From Sporolactobacillus laevolacticus DSM 442 (GTDB lineage: Bacteria; Bacillota; Bacilli; Bacillales; Sporolactobacillaceae): a stretch of 64,000 nt of DNA. The position numbers were made by a program, and so were the translations under genes. Location: NCBI RefSeq assembly GCF_000497245.1, contig NZ_AWTC01000009.1, forward strand, positions 126,696 through 190,695, in the 5' to 3' direction. Shown piece by piece: positions 1 through 7,911 of the stretch. The notes beneath the pieces were generated by a model. It had not been told where the DNA came from. It saw only the letters and a program-made list of their open reading frames with translations, and did no database searches. Each line of letters begins with the position of its first letter. The first letter of the stretch is position 1.

Positions 1-793
1 AAATAAGAAAAAAGATATGATGTTTATACCCTTTATCACTGCAGGCGATCCGAACAAAGAGGCAACAATTGAACTAGCTCTGATGCTTGAGTCTGCCGGA
101 GCAAACGCGCTTGAGCTTGGCATTCCGTATTCTGATCCTCTCGCCGATGGTCCTGTGATCCAGAAAGCATCGAAAAGAGCGCTTGAACATGGCATGACTT
201 TGCGCCAAGCGATGCGGCTTGTAAAAGAAATGCGTGACAATGGCCTGAAAATACCTGTTATTATATTTACTTATGCAAATCTTTTGCTGCAGTTAGGAAC
301 GGATACTTTTTTCCAAGAGGCAAAGGAGAACGAAATCGACGGTTTGCTTGTTCCTGATCTCCCTTACGAAGAGAGCAGAGCGCTTGCCAAAACTTGTGAT
401 GAACAGGCGATTAGTTTGATTTCACTTGTTGCCCCGACGACATCAGACCGCAGGCTTCAAGCAATCTGTTCTGAGGCACAAGGCTTTGTATATTGTGTAT
501 CGTCACTCGGCGTAACAGGAGTAAGGAAAACGTTTCACCCAGACGTTTTTCCTTTTCTGGAGCGTGTCAGAAAGGTGTGCGATCTACCGATTGCAGTCGG
601 GTTCGGTATCTCATCAAGAGAACAAGTCGTGGAACTTGAACACCATGCCGACGGATTTATCGTTGGAAGTGCCATTGTTTCGCAAATCGGACAGAGAGCA
701 GACCAACTGGCAGATCCCAAATCGCGCCATTCTGCCCTGAACGAAATCAAGCAAGTGCTTTGCAAATCGCTGCTTATTAAGTCGATCGTCTAA
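1..793 (+). CDS. trpA: tryptophan synthase alpha subunit, 5'-truncated by window edge
   Basis: Cleaves indole-3-glycerol phosphate to indole and glyceraldehyde-3-phosphate in the alpha-beta tryptophan synthase complex, the last step of tryptophan synthesis. The reading frame stays open to the first base of the window and reads NKKDMMFIPFITAGDP, matching the usual TrpA amino end. The ATG codons at 17 and 20 are therefore internal and the true start lies upstream. Family motifs visible are ITAGDP, LELGIPYSDPLADGP with the catalytic Glu and Asp, and VGFGIS and GSAIV of the phosphate site. It is presumably the last gene of a trp operon, since a terminator follows. Confidence 0.97.
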   Translation, partial: NKKKDMMFIPFITAGDPNKEATIELALMLESAGANALELGIPYSDPLADGPVIQKASKRALEHGMTLRQAMRLVKEMRDNGLKIPVIIFTYANLLLQLGTDTFFQEAKENEIDGLLVPDLPYEESRALAKTCDEQAISLISLVAPTTSDRRLQAICSEAQGFVYCVSSLGVTGVRKTFHPDVFPFLERVRKVCDLPIAVGFGISSREQVVELEHHADGFIVGSAIVSQIGQRADQLADPKSRHSALNEIKQVLCKSLLIKSIV

Positions 794-849
794 GTAAAAG
801 AAGCGAAGAATGTGCTTAGTTACTTTAACATTTTAATAGTGACAATCAG

Positions 850-883
850 CCTTGCCTGTTATCACTGACGGCAAGGTTTTTTT
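850..883 (+). terminator. intrinsic terminator after trpA
   Basis: CCTTGCC pairs with GGCAAGG around a 13-nt loop and is followed by seven T residues. It closes the trp operon. Confidence 0.85.
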
Positions 884-984
884 CGTGATTTAATCTCCAA
901 AATCAGTAGTTTGTTGATACGGGCTTAACAAAGGGTTATCACGTTCGGTGATTCATCTCATTTTATCAATGACAGTTGTCGTTC

Positions 985-1013
985 TTGAAGTTATCAGCTA
1001 AGTTGATTATGAT
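985..1013 (+). promoter_or_regulatory. sigma-A-type promoter of ypiA
   Basis: TTGAAG and TATGAT are separated by 17 bp, 48 bp upstream of the chosen ypiA start. It gives ypiA-ypiB their own transcription start after the trpA terminator. Confidence 0.5.
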
Positions 1014-1060
1014 GTCAAGAGAAGATGAATGTTCGGCTTATATTGGGAGGAATAGATGAC

Positions 1061-2317
1061 ATGCATGATTTAGAGACAGCAAACGCTTTACTTGAAAGTG
1101 GTCAGACCGATGAAGGAGTGAAAGTTCTTCAGGACATTCTGAAAAAGGGTGACGATCACGAACAGTTTGGCGTAGCATCCATCTATCAACAATTCGGTTT
1201 TCTTGATGAGGCAGAAAAGGTTTATGATGCATTGATCAAACGCTTTCCTAATGAAAGTGAACTCATTCTGCAGTTATCCGAATTGCTGATTGATAAAAAT
1301 GAGGAATCACGCGCAATAAACTATTTGCAGCGCATCCATCCTTTGGATGAGAATTACCTGAGTGCTCAGGTAATGCTTGCGGATCTCTATCAAATGGAAG
1401 GTCTGAATGAAGTCGCTGAACATAAACTCATTGCCGCGCTTAAGCTTTCACCTCATCAACATGTGTTAATTCTCGCGCTTGGCGAGCTTTATCTGGCTAC
1501 AGGCGAAGCAAGCAAGGCTGTTGACTGTTTGATGGAAGTTAAAGACGATCCAGAGCTTGTTGGTCAGAATATAAACCTGAAACTTGCAGAGGCTCTTAGC
1601 CTAAGCGGAAACTTTGAAGCGGCGCTTCAGGAATACGAAAAAGGACTGAAGCAGGAAAAAACTCTTGACGCACTGTTTGGTTATGCGGTAACGGCGATGC
1701 GTGTTCACGATCACAAGAAAGCAATAAAAGCTCTGGAAACATTAAAAAACATGGATCCTGGGTATAGTACACTTTATCATGTGCTGGCAGAGGCTTATGA
1801 ACATGAAGGCCAGTTTGATCAAGCACTGGAAACAGTGGAAGCCGGACTTGAACAAGATGAATATAATGAGCGATTGTATGAGAGTGCCGGAAGATTAGCT
1901 GCTAAAACGCATCAGAATAAAAAAGCAGTCGAATATTTCAAAAAGTGCTTAGAACGAAATCCGGAAAACATGGCGGCTTTGACCCAACTTGTTGAATTAT
2001 ATGTACAGGATGAGGACTATGATACAGTTATCAGTCTTTTATCTACTTTAGAGATTGATGATCCAATGCTGCTCTGGTTCCTTGCCACAGCTTATAACCA
2101 AACCGATGAATTGACGAAAGCTGCAGAATTGTATGAAACTTGCCACCGACATTTTGCTTCTAATCCGGATTTTCTTCAGGAGTATGGTGAATTTCTAAGA
2201 GAGATTGGAAAAATGAAAGAGGGGCTCGTCTTGCTGGAGCAAGCGGCTAAGTTAAGTCCCGAAAATCAGGATCTTGCTGCATTTGTCGAACGAATCAGGC
2301 AGGATGAACACGAATGA
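1061..2317 (+). CDS. ypiA: TPR-repeat protein YpiA
   Basis: Soluble protein of 418 residues made almost entirely of tetratricopeptide repeats (for example LILQLSELLIDKNEESRAINYLQRI and AALTQLVELYVQDEDYDTVI), so a protein-interaction scaffold is expected; its partner is not known to me. The open frame reaches back to an ATG at 1025, but the ATG at 1061 is preferred because GGGAGG lies at 1045-1050. In B. subtilis ypiA also lies downstream of the trp/aro supraoperon and directly before ypiB, and the same order is seen here. No signal peptide or membrane segment is visible. Confidence 0.85.
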   Translation: MHDLETANALLESGQTDEGVKVLQDILKKGDDHEQFGVASIYQQFGFLDEAEKVYDALIKRFPNESELILQLSELLIDKNEESRAINYLQRIHPLDENYLSAQVMLADLYQMEGLNEVAEHKLIAALKLSPHQHVLILALGELYLATGEASKAVDCLMEVKDDPELVGQNINLKLAEALSLSGNFEAALQEYEKGLKQEKTLDALFGYAVTAMRVHDHKKAIKALETLKNMDPGYSTLYHVLAEAYEHEGQFDQALETVEAGLEQDEYNERLYESAGRLAAKTHQNKKAVEYFKKCLERNPENMAALTQLVELYVQDEDYDTVISLLSTLEIDDPMLLWFLATAYNQTDELTKAAELYETCHRHFASNPDFLQEYGEFLREIGKMKEGLVLLEQAAKLSPENQDLAAFVERIRQDEHE

Positions 2318-2371
2318 ACGGCGAATAACATAACTACCAAGATTTGATGGTTTTTGGGGAGGGATCGCAGG

Positions 2372-2920
2372 ATGGAACAGATGGTATCAAATGTGCAGAA
2401 GAAAACGTTTCTTCGTTGGATTTTGGATCGTCATCTGCTGACTAACCGTGAAATAATCTGGCTGCTTCATTATTTGATGAGCAATGACCAACTACTGGGC
2501 ATAATTCATATAGTTGATGATGTAGCGCGTTGCAATCGATTGATCACGATTGCAGCCCCCCGAAATGATGGGCTCGTTTTCCGTTATATAAAGGCTACTG
2601 TTGAAACAAATGATCCGGAAAAAGCGTTTCATGATTTGCGGATGAATCAGCAGGAAGATGTTTATCTGGAACTAGACATTGAAGCAGTACGTCGATCACC
2701 TATATATTTCTCTGTTTTGGAGGAGAACCCGAACAGCGCCATTGATGTTCATGAAAAATACGGCCATATGGCGGAGCATGCAACGAATGAAGCGGAGCGA
2801 ATTTTCATCACGGAACGCTTGAATCAGGCGATCAATGAAGCACTTGATAATGGAGATGAAACATTATTTTATACGTTGACTAAGCAGTTGAATGAGGTAA
2901 AGAAGAATAATCTCAAATAA
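2372..2920 (+). CDS. ypiB: UPF0302 / IDEAL-domain protein YpiB
   Basis: Small cytosolic protein of the UPF0302 family. The amino half has the family signature ([30 protein letters not shown]). The carboxyl end ([24 protein letters not shown]) resembles the IDEAL domain, a short helix often used for protein contacts. The frame extends upstream to a TTG at 2354, but the ATG at 2372 follows GGGGAGGG (2356-2363) at a good distance. It lies 54 bp after ypiA, probably in one transcript. Molecular function is unknown. Confidence 0.85.
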   Translation: MEQMVSNVQKKTFLRWILDRHLLTNREIIWLLHYLMSNDQLLGIIHIVDDVARCNRLITIAAPRNDGLVFRYIKATVETNDPEKAFHDLRMNQQEDVYLELDIEAVRRSPIYFSVLEENPNSAIDVHEKYGHMAEHATNEAERIFITERLNQAINEALDNGDETLFYTLTKQLNEVKKNNLK

Positions 2921-3078
2921 CTAGCTCTGTCAATACCAAATGTTATTAATTACAGTGTTGCATATATTTGTTCTCAAATCCCACGTTATAATCAAGTAAT
3001 TTATGGCAAATAGCGGCCGGTCTACTCTTGTCCTTCTTTTCATATAGTTTCATCAAGGAGTAAAAGGGAGGACAAACG

Positions 3079-3858
3079 ATGAAAGCCAAGCTATTTGCCA
3101 TTTTATTCTGCTTTATTCTTTTTTTAGTGTTCCCTGCACAAGGATATGCAGAAAATAACCGGAATGTCGTGAAAGATCAAGCTGAGAATCTGGTGAATCT
3201 GTCTGACCGGGTGTTCCAGTATACAGATGCGAATCAAGATACAGCAGCAGCCAGTCTTATTAATGAACTGGACAAACAATGGAATACTGCTGCACCGTAC
3301 TATTCGGAGAGAGACAAGCACGTTGTGGATGCTGCGATGATAAAGCTAAAGCTATTGCTGAATTCCGATGGAGATCAAAGTGAGAAGGTTGATGCGGCGG
3401 TCTCACTTCGTCTGTGTTTTGACGCGTTGCAATCGGACGGTCAACCTCTATGGAAAAGTCTGCATTCAGAAGTGCTTTCTCCAGTGATTAAGATGAAAAA
3501 TGCGCTGAAAGATAAAGATAACGATCGCTTTCAAAGTACATTAAATCATTTTCTGGATGAGTACGCAATGATCTATCCTGCAATGATGATTGACGGTCAG
3601 CCGGATGCGATCAATCTTGTGGATAAACGAATCACCAGTTTCACGGATAAACGGCTGCTCGATGTGAAAGCAAGCTCGAGAATACGCCAGCTTAACTCGA
3701 TTGAAACTGAACTAAATCAAGTGTTTGAACAAGCATCGAATCAACAAGAAGATCTGATAACACTTGCGGCGATTATTGGAGGCCTCGTTCTATCAGTGCT
3801 TGCGTACGCTTCCTGGAGAAGATTTTTGGCTGAACGTGTGCGCAGAAGAACACGGTAA
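3079..3858 (+). CDS. ypjB: sporulation protein YpjB
   Basis: 259-residue exported or membrane-anchored protein of the YpjB family, linked to sporulation in B. subtilis. A signal peptide is clear (hydrophobic core LFAILFCFILFLVFPAQGYA, cleavage probably after GYA). The middle is helical and polar. A single transmembrane segment follows near residues 226-247 (LITLAAIIGGLVLSVLAYA), with a short Arg-rich tail. GGGAGG precedes the ATG. In B. subtilis qcrA-C and ypjA lie between ypiB and ypjB; here ypjB follows ypiB directly. Confidence 0.8.
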   Translation: MKAKLFAILFCFILFLVFPAQGYAENNRNVVKDQAENLVNLSDRVFQYTDANQDTAAASLINELDKQWNTAAPYYSERDKHVVDAAMIKLKLLLNSDGDQSEKVDAAVSLRLCFDALQSDGQPLWKSLHSEVLSPVIKMKNALKDKDNDRFQSTLNHFLDEYAMIYPAMMIDGQPDAINLVDKRITSFTDKRLLDVKASSRIRQLNSIETELNQVFEQASNQQEDLITLAAIIGGLVLSVLAYASWRRFLAERVRRRTR

Positions 3859-3883
3859 AACAAAAAAATATTTTCTTGAAATT

Positions 3884-3912
3884 TTGACAAAAATACGAAG
3901 TTTGACTAAACT
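3884..3912 (+). promoter_or_regulatory. possible promoter of the zinc metallopeptidase gene
   Basis: TTGACA and TAAACT are 17 bp apart, about 140 bp before the start. The -10 is weak, so this is tentative. Confidence 0.4.
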
Positions 3913-4050
3913 TGACTATATAGGAGACTGTTCGAGAATAGGTTAATGGCCAGACGAACACAATATGCCTTATTAGCATGGGCATATCATTCAGAGTCAT
4001 TTTCTTTGAACTTGAACATTTTCAATATGAGCAGTCTTGGAGGAATGTGC

Positions 4051-4731
4051 ATGATCCAATACCTGATTTATTTGGCCGTGTTAATGCTGATCCCTCTTTG
4101 GGCGCAAATGCGAGTTCGTTCTACGTATTCACAGTATTCAGAGGTCAGTAATTCAACCGGAATGAACGGTGCCCAGACAGCAAGGAAGATTCTGGATGCC
4201 AATGGTTTGTATGATGTTACCGTGAAGGAAGTGGCAGGGTCATTAACCGACCACTATGATCCACGGGACAAATCTGTGAATTTGTCAACTGATATTTATC
4301 ACGGCGCCTCAATTGCCGGAACTGCTGTCGCGGCGCACGAAGTCGGTCACGCGATTCAGGATGCGAATGATTATACATTCATGCGTGTCAGGAGCGCTCT
4401 TGTTCCTGTTGCCAACCTTGGATCAAATCTTTCTTACATTCTGATCATTGCAGGTATGTTGTTTGGTGCCTTGCAGCTTGCAACGCTTGGCGTGATTTTT
4501 TTCGCGGCAGCCGTACTGTTTCAATTGGTGACACTGCCTGTTGAATTTGACGCATCCGGTCGTGCTTTAAAACAAATTGTGTCACTTGGTATTGTTCAGG
4601 ATGATGAACAAAAATTGGCCAGAAAAGTGCTCTCTGCAGCAGCCATGACCTATGTTGCTGCAGCTTTAGTATCGGTGATGGAACTTGTTCGTTTTATCCT
4701 GATGATTACAATGTCCAATCGTGAAGAATAA
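4051..4731 (+). CDS. yugP: membrane zinc metallopeptidase (YugP / Zn_peptidase_2 family)
   Basis: Predicted integral-membrane neutral zinc protease of 226 residues. It has an amino-terminal transmembrane segment (YLIYLAVLMLIPLWAQM), then a soluble part with the HExxH zinc motif (H96-E-V-G-H100 in AAHEVGHAIQDA). Two hydrophobic segments follow (LILIIAGMLFGALQL-type and VIFFAAAVLFQLVTLPVEFDAS), with a last one near the end. VEFDAS, often carrying the third zinc ligand, is present. Start: GGAGG at 4039-4043 places the ATG at 4051 ahead of the one at 4045. Substrate unknown; it stands alone between two terminator-like sites. Confidence 0.85.
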   Translation: MIQYLIYLAVLMLIPLWAQMRVRSTYSQYSEVSNSTGMNGAQTARKILDANGLYDVTVKEVAGSLTDHYDPRDKSVNLSTDIYHGASIAGTAVAAHEVGHAIQDANDYTFMRVRSALVPVANLGSNLSYILIIAGMLFGALQLATLGVIFFAAAVLFQLVTLPVEFDASGRALKQIVSLGIVQDDEQKLARKVLSAAAMTYVAAALVSVMELVRFILMITMSNREE

Positions 4732-4756
4732 GGTAAGCCCAAAAAGAAGAACGATC

Positions 4757-4794
4757 AAAAAACCGTTTTCCGTAATAGGGGAGCGGTTTTTTTC
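4757..4794 (+). terminator. intrinsic terminator after yugP
   Basis: CCGTTTTCC pairs with GGGGAGCGG (some G-U pairs), flanked by A-run and T-run (7 T). Confidence 0.75.
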
Positions 4795-4835
4795 ACAAGA
4801 TAAGAAAGTGTATAAAATTTTGAATGAATTCAGAA

Positions 4836-5072
4836 TTCATATCAGCGGCGTAATGCGGAAAAAATTCTGATTCAAACACGAAAGTGCGAGACGCCTGCGG
4901 AGCGATCCCGTTGATCGCAGACCAAAGGGAACCCGCAGATGCTAAGTTGATCGAGGAGGCTCCCGGACTGCCCGCGGCAAGCGAGCAGCTGAAGTGTCAT
5001 TCAAGCACAAGATTCATGATTCAAAGCCGCATATAGAGTGACAGGAATGGACCAGGCGTAACCTGGTTTTTC
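4836..5072 (+). repeat. dispersed structured intergenic element, copy 1
   Basis: About 237 bp that recurs, with roughly the same boundaries and many substitutions, at 22634-22862. Shared blocks include GGAAAAAATTCTGATTCAAA, GCGAGACGCCTGCGG, GAGGAGGCTC and GATTCAAAGCCGCATATAGA. The right end is a hairpin, ACCAGG-CGTAA-CCTGGT followed by TTTTCT, like an intrinsic terminator. Inside, CTGCGG can pair with a downstream CCCGCAG, and GCGATC-CCGTT-GATCGC forms a local hairpin. No reading frame is credible. It may be a small RNA or a non-coding mobile element. It fills most of the gap between yugP and queT. Confidence 0.75.
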
Positions 5073-5140
5073 TAACAGTGTAAAGAAAATAAATTGACAA
5101 AAATTCTTTTTAGATTACAATAAAATAGTTTGAGCATACT

Positions 5141-5190
5141 GCTTACGTGGTTCGAAACCATCCCACGTTTATCAAAAAACTAAGGAGGAG
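5141..5190 (+). promoter_or_regulatory. preQ1-I riboswitch overlapping the queT ribosome binding site
   Basis: Stem ACGTGG (5144-5149) pairs with CCACGT (5163-5168). The loop begins GGTTC as in the preQ1-I class, and the A-rich tail AAAAAACTAAGGAGG contains both the pseudoknot strand and the Shine-Dalgarno sequence. Binding of 7-aminomethyl-7-deazaguanine would bury the ribosome site, so control is probably translational. The downstream gene is a predicted queuosine-precursor transporter, which agrees. The loop differs from the textbook B. subtilis version. Confidence 0.78.
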
Positions 5191-5197
5191 TTTTTTA

Positions 5198-5683
5198 ATG
5201 AAACTCAGATCGCTTGCGGTCAATGCCATTTTAGCGGCGCTGTATATTGTGCTGACTTTCTTCCTTCAGCCCATCAGTTTTTCGGCTATTCAATTCCGGA
5301 TCGCAGAGATGCTTAATCATCTCATTGTTTTTAATAAGAAATATTTTTGGGGAATCATTTGCGGTGTCTTTATTGGCAATCTATTCTTTTCGCCAATGCT
5401 TCCTTATGACTTGATTTTTGGTACGGGGCAATCGGTGCTTGCTTTATTGATCACGATGTTTGTATCGAAGTTTGTCACAAATATCTGGGCTCGGATGATA
5501 ATCAATACGGGGATTTTTACGGTCACCATGTGTATTATAGCCTGGGAATTGGCGATCGTATTCCATATGCCGTTCCTGTGGACTTGGCTGACTGTCGCGA
5601 TTGGCGAGTGCGCAGTAATGCTCGTTGGCGCGCCGATCATGTATGCAATCAATCGTCGTGTCTCGTTTGAAAAATTGATATAA
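5198..5683 (+). CDS. queT: queuosine precursor (preQ1) ECF transporter S component QueT
   Basis: 161-residue membrane protein of the QueT family, the substrate-binding subunit of an energy-coupling-factor importer for a queuosine precursor; the shared ATPase module is not in this window. Family features: LAVNAILAALYIVLTF at the amino end, IQFRIAEMLNHLIVFNKKYFWGIICGVFIGN, and several hydrophobic helices. The frame opens at a GTG at 5147, but that lies inside the riboswitch. The ATG at 5198 follows AAGGAGGAG and begins MKLRSLAVNA, as expected. Confidence 0.92.
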   Translation: MKLRSLAVNAILAALYIVLTFFLQPISFSAIQFRIAEMLNHLIVFNKKYFWGIICGVFIGNLFFSPMLPYDLIFGTGQSVLALLITMFVSKFVTNIWARMIINTGIFTVTMCIIAWELAIVFHMPFLWTWLTVAIGECAVMLVGAPIMYAINRRVSFEKLI

Positions 5684-5693
5684 GTCAGAAAGA

Positions 5694-5731
5694 AATAAAA
5701 AAAGCATCCGCGGATGCTTTTTTTATTTTGG
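5694..5731. terminator. bidirectional terminator between queT and the convergent hydrolase gene
   Basis: AAAAAGCATCCG and CGGATGCTTTTT form a perfect palindrome with A-run and T-run on either side, so it can stop transcripts from both directions. The stop codon of the minus-strand gene (5723-5725) lies within its T-run. Confidence 0.88.
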
Positions 5732-6598
5732 ACTGATATGCCACAAGAAACCGGCGATCAGCCGGTCCACCTGAGGGTTTTCATGGAGCTGGCTATGTTG
5801 GGCACTTGGCCCGTAAACGATCTTCTCAGAGTAATGGGCCCGATTAAAGAAGTAGCGTCCAAAAAATGCACTCTGCAGCGGCACGACACCGTCGCCTTCT
5901 TGTGGATTATGTATTTCACCAGCTATCGCAAGGACAACCAAATCCTTCGGAAGACGTTTTCGATTCTGATAGAGTGAGCTTCTTTGTTTTAATTCGTCTA
6001 TAGTATAATCCGCTTCATTCTGCGGGCCATTGATCCAATCAAACGGTGCTGCTATGGCTACATATTTCTCAACCTTTGGGTATTTATCCGGGTGATCAAT
6101 CTGTTCTAGATAGCAAGTAAACGCCTTTCCACCCATTGAATGGGAAACAACATTCACACGCTTGATGCCCTCTTCTTTTTTGAGCGTACGAAAGACATTG
6201 ATTAACCAACTCGCCTGTTTCTCCATTGATTCATGGTTATCCATAAACAATACTTGAATTAAAGGTATTTTTTCGTTGGTTAGTTTGCCGGAAATAGTAA
6301 TCGCTCCATTTGGCGCAACTTTGACAACCATCCCCCGTTGCGGGCCATCGTAATTGCTTGATAATCGCTGAAACATGGTGCGGAATGAACGTTCAGAACC
6401 CTTCCACCCATGTATAAAAACAGTTGGGATGTGCTGCTTTGAATGATCCTCTATCTTACTCTCATGCTCTGCAGACGTAATCGGTTCGATCCTGGTTTTA
6501 CTCACCTTATCTCCATGCACCCTGCCGAAGAATAGGTAAGAAGAGATCGCAATAAGCACGACGGCACCAAAAAGGATGAGCATTCGTTTTGTTTTCAT
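5723..6598 (-). CDS. cell-surface alpha/beta hydrolase (DUF915 family)
   Basis: 291-residue alpha/beta hydrolase with an amino-terminal signal or anchor segment (MLILFGAVVLIAISSYLFF). Motifs: TVFIHGWKGSERSF, which holds the oxyanion-loop residues, and VVSHSMGGKAF, the nucleophile elbow with Ser in SHSMGG. A late Asp and His (GDGVVPLQSA and HSQLHENPQV) are candidate triad members. DUF915 relatives are extracellular or membrane-attached hydrolases of uncertain substrate. The ATG is preceded by GGAG on the minus strand. Monocistronic and convergent with queT. Confidence 0.85.
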   Translation of the reverse strand: MKTKRMLILFGAVVLIAISSYLFFGRVHGDKVSKTRIEPITSAEHESKIEDHSKQHIPTVFIHGWKGSERSFRTMFQRLSSNYDGPQRGMVVKVAPNGAITISGKLTNEKIPLIQVLFMDNHESMEKQASWLINVFRTLKKEEGIKRVNVVSHSMGGKAFTCYLEQIDHPDKYPKVEKYVAIAAPFDWINGPQNEADYTIDELKQRSSLYQNRKRLPKDLVVLAIAGEIHNPQEGDGVVPLQSAFFGRYFFNRAHYSEKIVYGPSAQHSQLHENPQVDRLIAGFLWHISPK

Positions 6599-6732
6599 TT
6601 AATAACACTCCAAATTAAGTGAATGTTATTAGCATAGCGCAAAAAGAACATCTTTAAAACTGTTTCTTGCTCCTATAAGTTAAAAACGTTCATGGTATAA
6701 TGAAGTAAGATTACATGAAGAGGGGCGTTTTT

Positions 6733-7650
6733 TTGGCAAACCAACCGCAACTATTGCTTGTGGACGGTATGGCTTTGCTGTTTCGAGCATTTTATGCGAC
6801 AGCGCCATCCGGCCAGTTTATGTTTAACGACCAAGGTATCCCTACAAATGGTGTACAAGGCTTTCTTCGGCATCTTCTGCTTGCGATTGAGAACAGGAAG
6901 CCAACGCATGTCGCAGTATGTTGGGATATGGGGAATAAAACGTTTCGCCACAAGCTATTTGACGGCTACAAGGCGAACCGCTCGGCACCACCAGTGGAAA
7001 TGGTCCCTCAATTCGATTTAGCAAAAGAAATGATTGATGCCTTTGGGATTCCTAATATAGGTGTAGCCGGCTTTGAGGCAGATGATTGCATCGGCACACT
7101 AGCAAAACATGCGCAGCAAGAAGCCGATATATCAATTGTAACCGGAGACAGAGATCTGCTGCAGTTACTGGATCAGCGGATTAATGTGGACCTGCTCCAG
7201 AAAGGTTACGGAAACTATCGCAGTTATACGGAACAAGCTTTTTGTCAGCATTATGGCGTGTCACCACAACAATTTATTGATGTTAAAGCATTAATGGGTG
7301 ATTCTAGTGACGGCTACCCAGGTGTGCATGGAATTGGTGAAAAAACAGCTATGAAACTGATTAAGCAATTCGGAAGCATCGAGTTGATGCTCGACAATCT
7401 GGAGCTGCTTCCAAAAGGACAGAAAATGAAGATCAGCACAGATTTAGACATGCTTCACTTATCGCGCAAACTCGCCAAAATTAATTGTCATGCACCGGTG
7501 ACGCTAAATTTTGACGAAGCGTCTTATCAAGGCGTCCAAGATTCATTTGTAGAGAAAGTTAATACACTTGGAATGAAACTTGTGAAGTACGATCTTGTTC
7601 AGTTGCGCTGGAAACAAATGGAGCTTGATCATTCTGGCAGCGGTATGTAA
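6733..7650 (+). CDS. ypcP: 5'-3' exonuclease (YpcP-like, polymerase I N-domain homologue)
   Basis: 305-residue stand-alone homologue of the 5'-nuclease domain of DNA polymerase I. Motifs: LLLVDGMALLFRAFYA at the start, FRHKLFDGYKANR, acidic metal-binding stretches FEADDCIGTLA and VTGDRDLLQLL, and the helix-three-turn-helix HGIGEKTAMKLIKQFGS. An expected role is removal of RNA primers or flaps. Start choice: the frame also offers an ATG at 6715, but GAAGAGGGG at 6717-6724 overlaps that codon and sits 8 nt before TTG 6733, so the TTG is favoured. It is a single gene between terminators. Confidence 0.88.
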   Translation: MANQPQLLLVDGMALLFRAFYATAPSGQFMFNDQGIPTNGVQGFLRHLLLAIENRKPTHVAVCWDMGNKTFRHKLFDGYKANRSAPPVEMVPQFDLAKEMIDAFGIPNIGVAGFEADDCIGTLAKHAQQEADISIVTGDRDLLQLLDQRINVDLLQKGYGNYRSYTEQAFCQHYGVSPQQFIDVKALMGDSSDGYPGVHGIGEKTAMKLIKQFGSIELMLDNLELLPKGQKMKISTDLDMLHLSRKLAKINCHAPVTLNFDEASYQGVQDSFVEKVNTLGMKLVKYDLVQLRWKQMELDHSGSGM

Positions 7651-7687
7651 AATCAATGGTAATAAGTATAAAACGGTTTCAAAAAGA

Positions 7688-7722
7688 AGACAGTCTTTTT
7701 TAGAGAAAGACTGCCTTTTTTT
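7688..7722 (+). terminator. intrinsic terminator after ypcP
   Basis: CAGTCTTT pairs with AAAGACTG, extended by one more pair, followed by seven T. Confidence 0.8.
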
Positions 7723-7796
7723 AGAATAAACTATTTATATTTTCTCTATTTTGACACAATAAGACGAATTTCGGTGAAGGATTTCCACGATTTCCG

Positions 7797-7824
7797 TTGA
7801 ATCTTTTAATAAAAGAAGTATGAT
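7797..7824 (+). promoter_or_regulatory. possible promoter of glgB-glgA
   Basis: TTGAAT and TATGAT with a 16-bp spacer lie about 90 bp before the glgB start. No cre-like site was seen here, unlike upstream of glgC. Confidence 0.4.
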
Positions 7825-7911
7825 AAAAAAATAAATAACTTTGAAGAAAACAAAACTTAAGTGAAATAGAATTTGTTGCCAGTGATTACATTAAAAAAAG
7901 GACGTGGCGCA

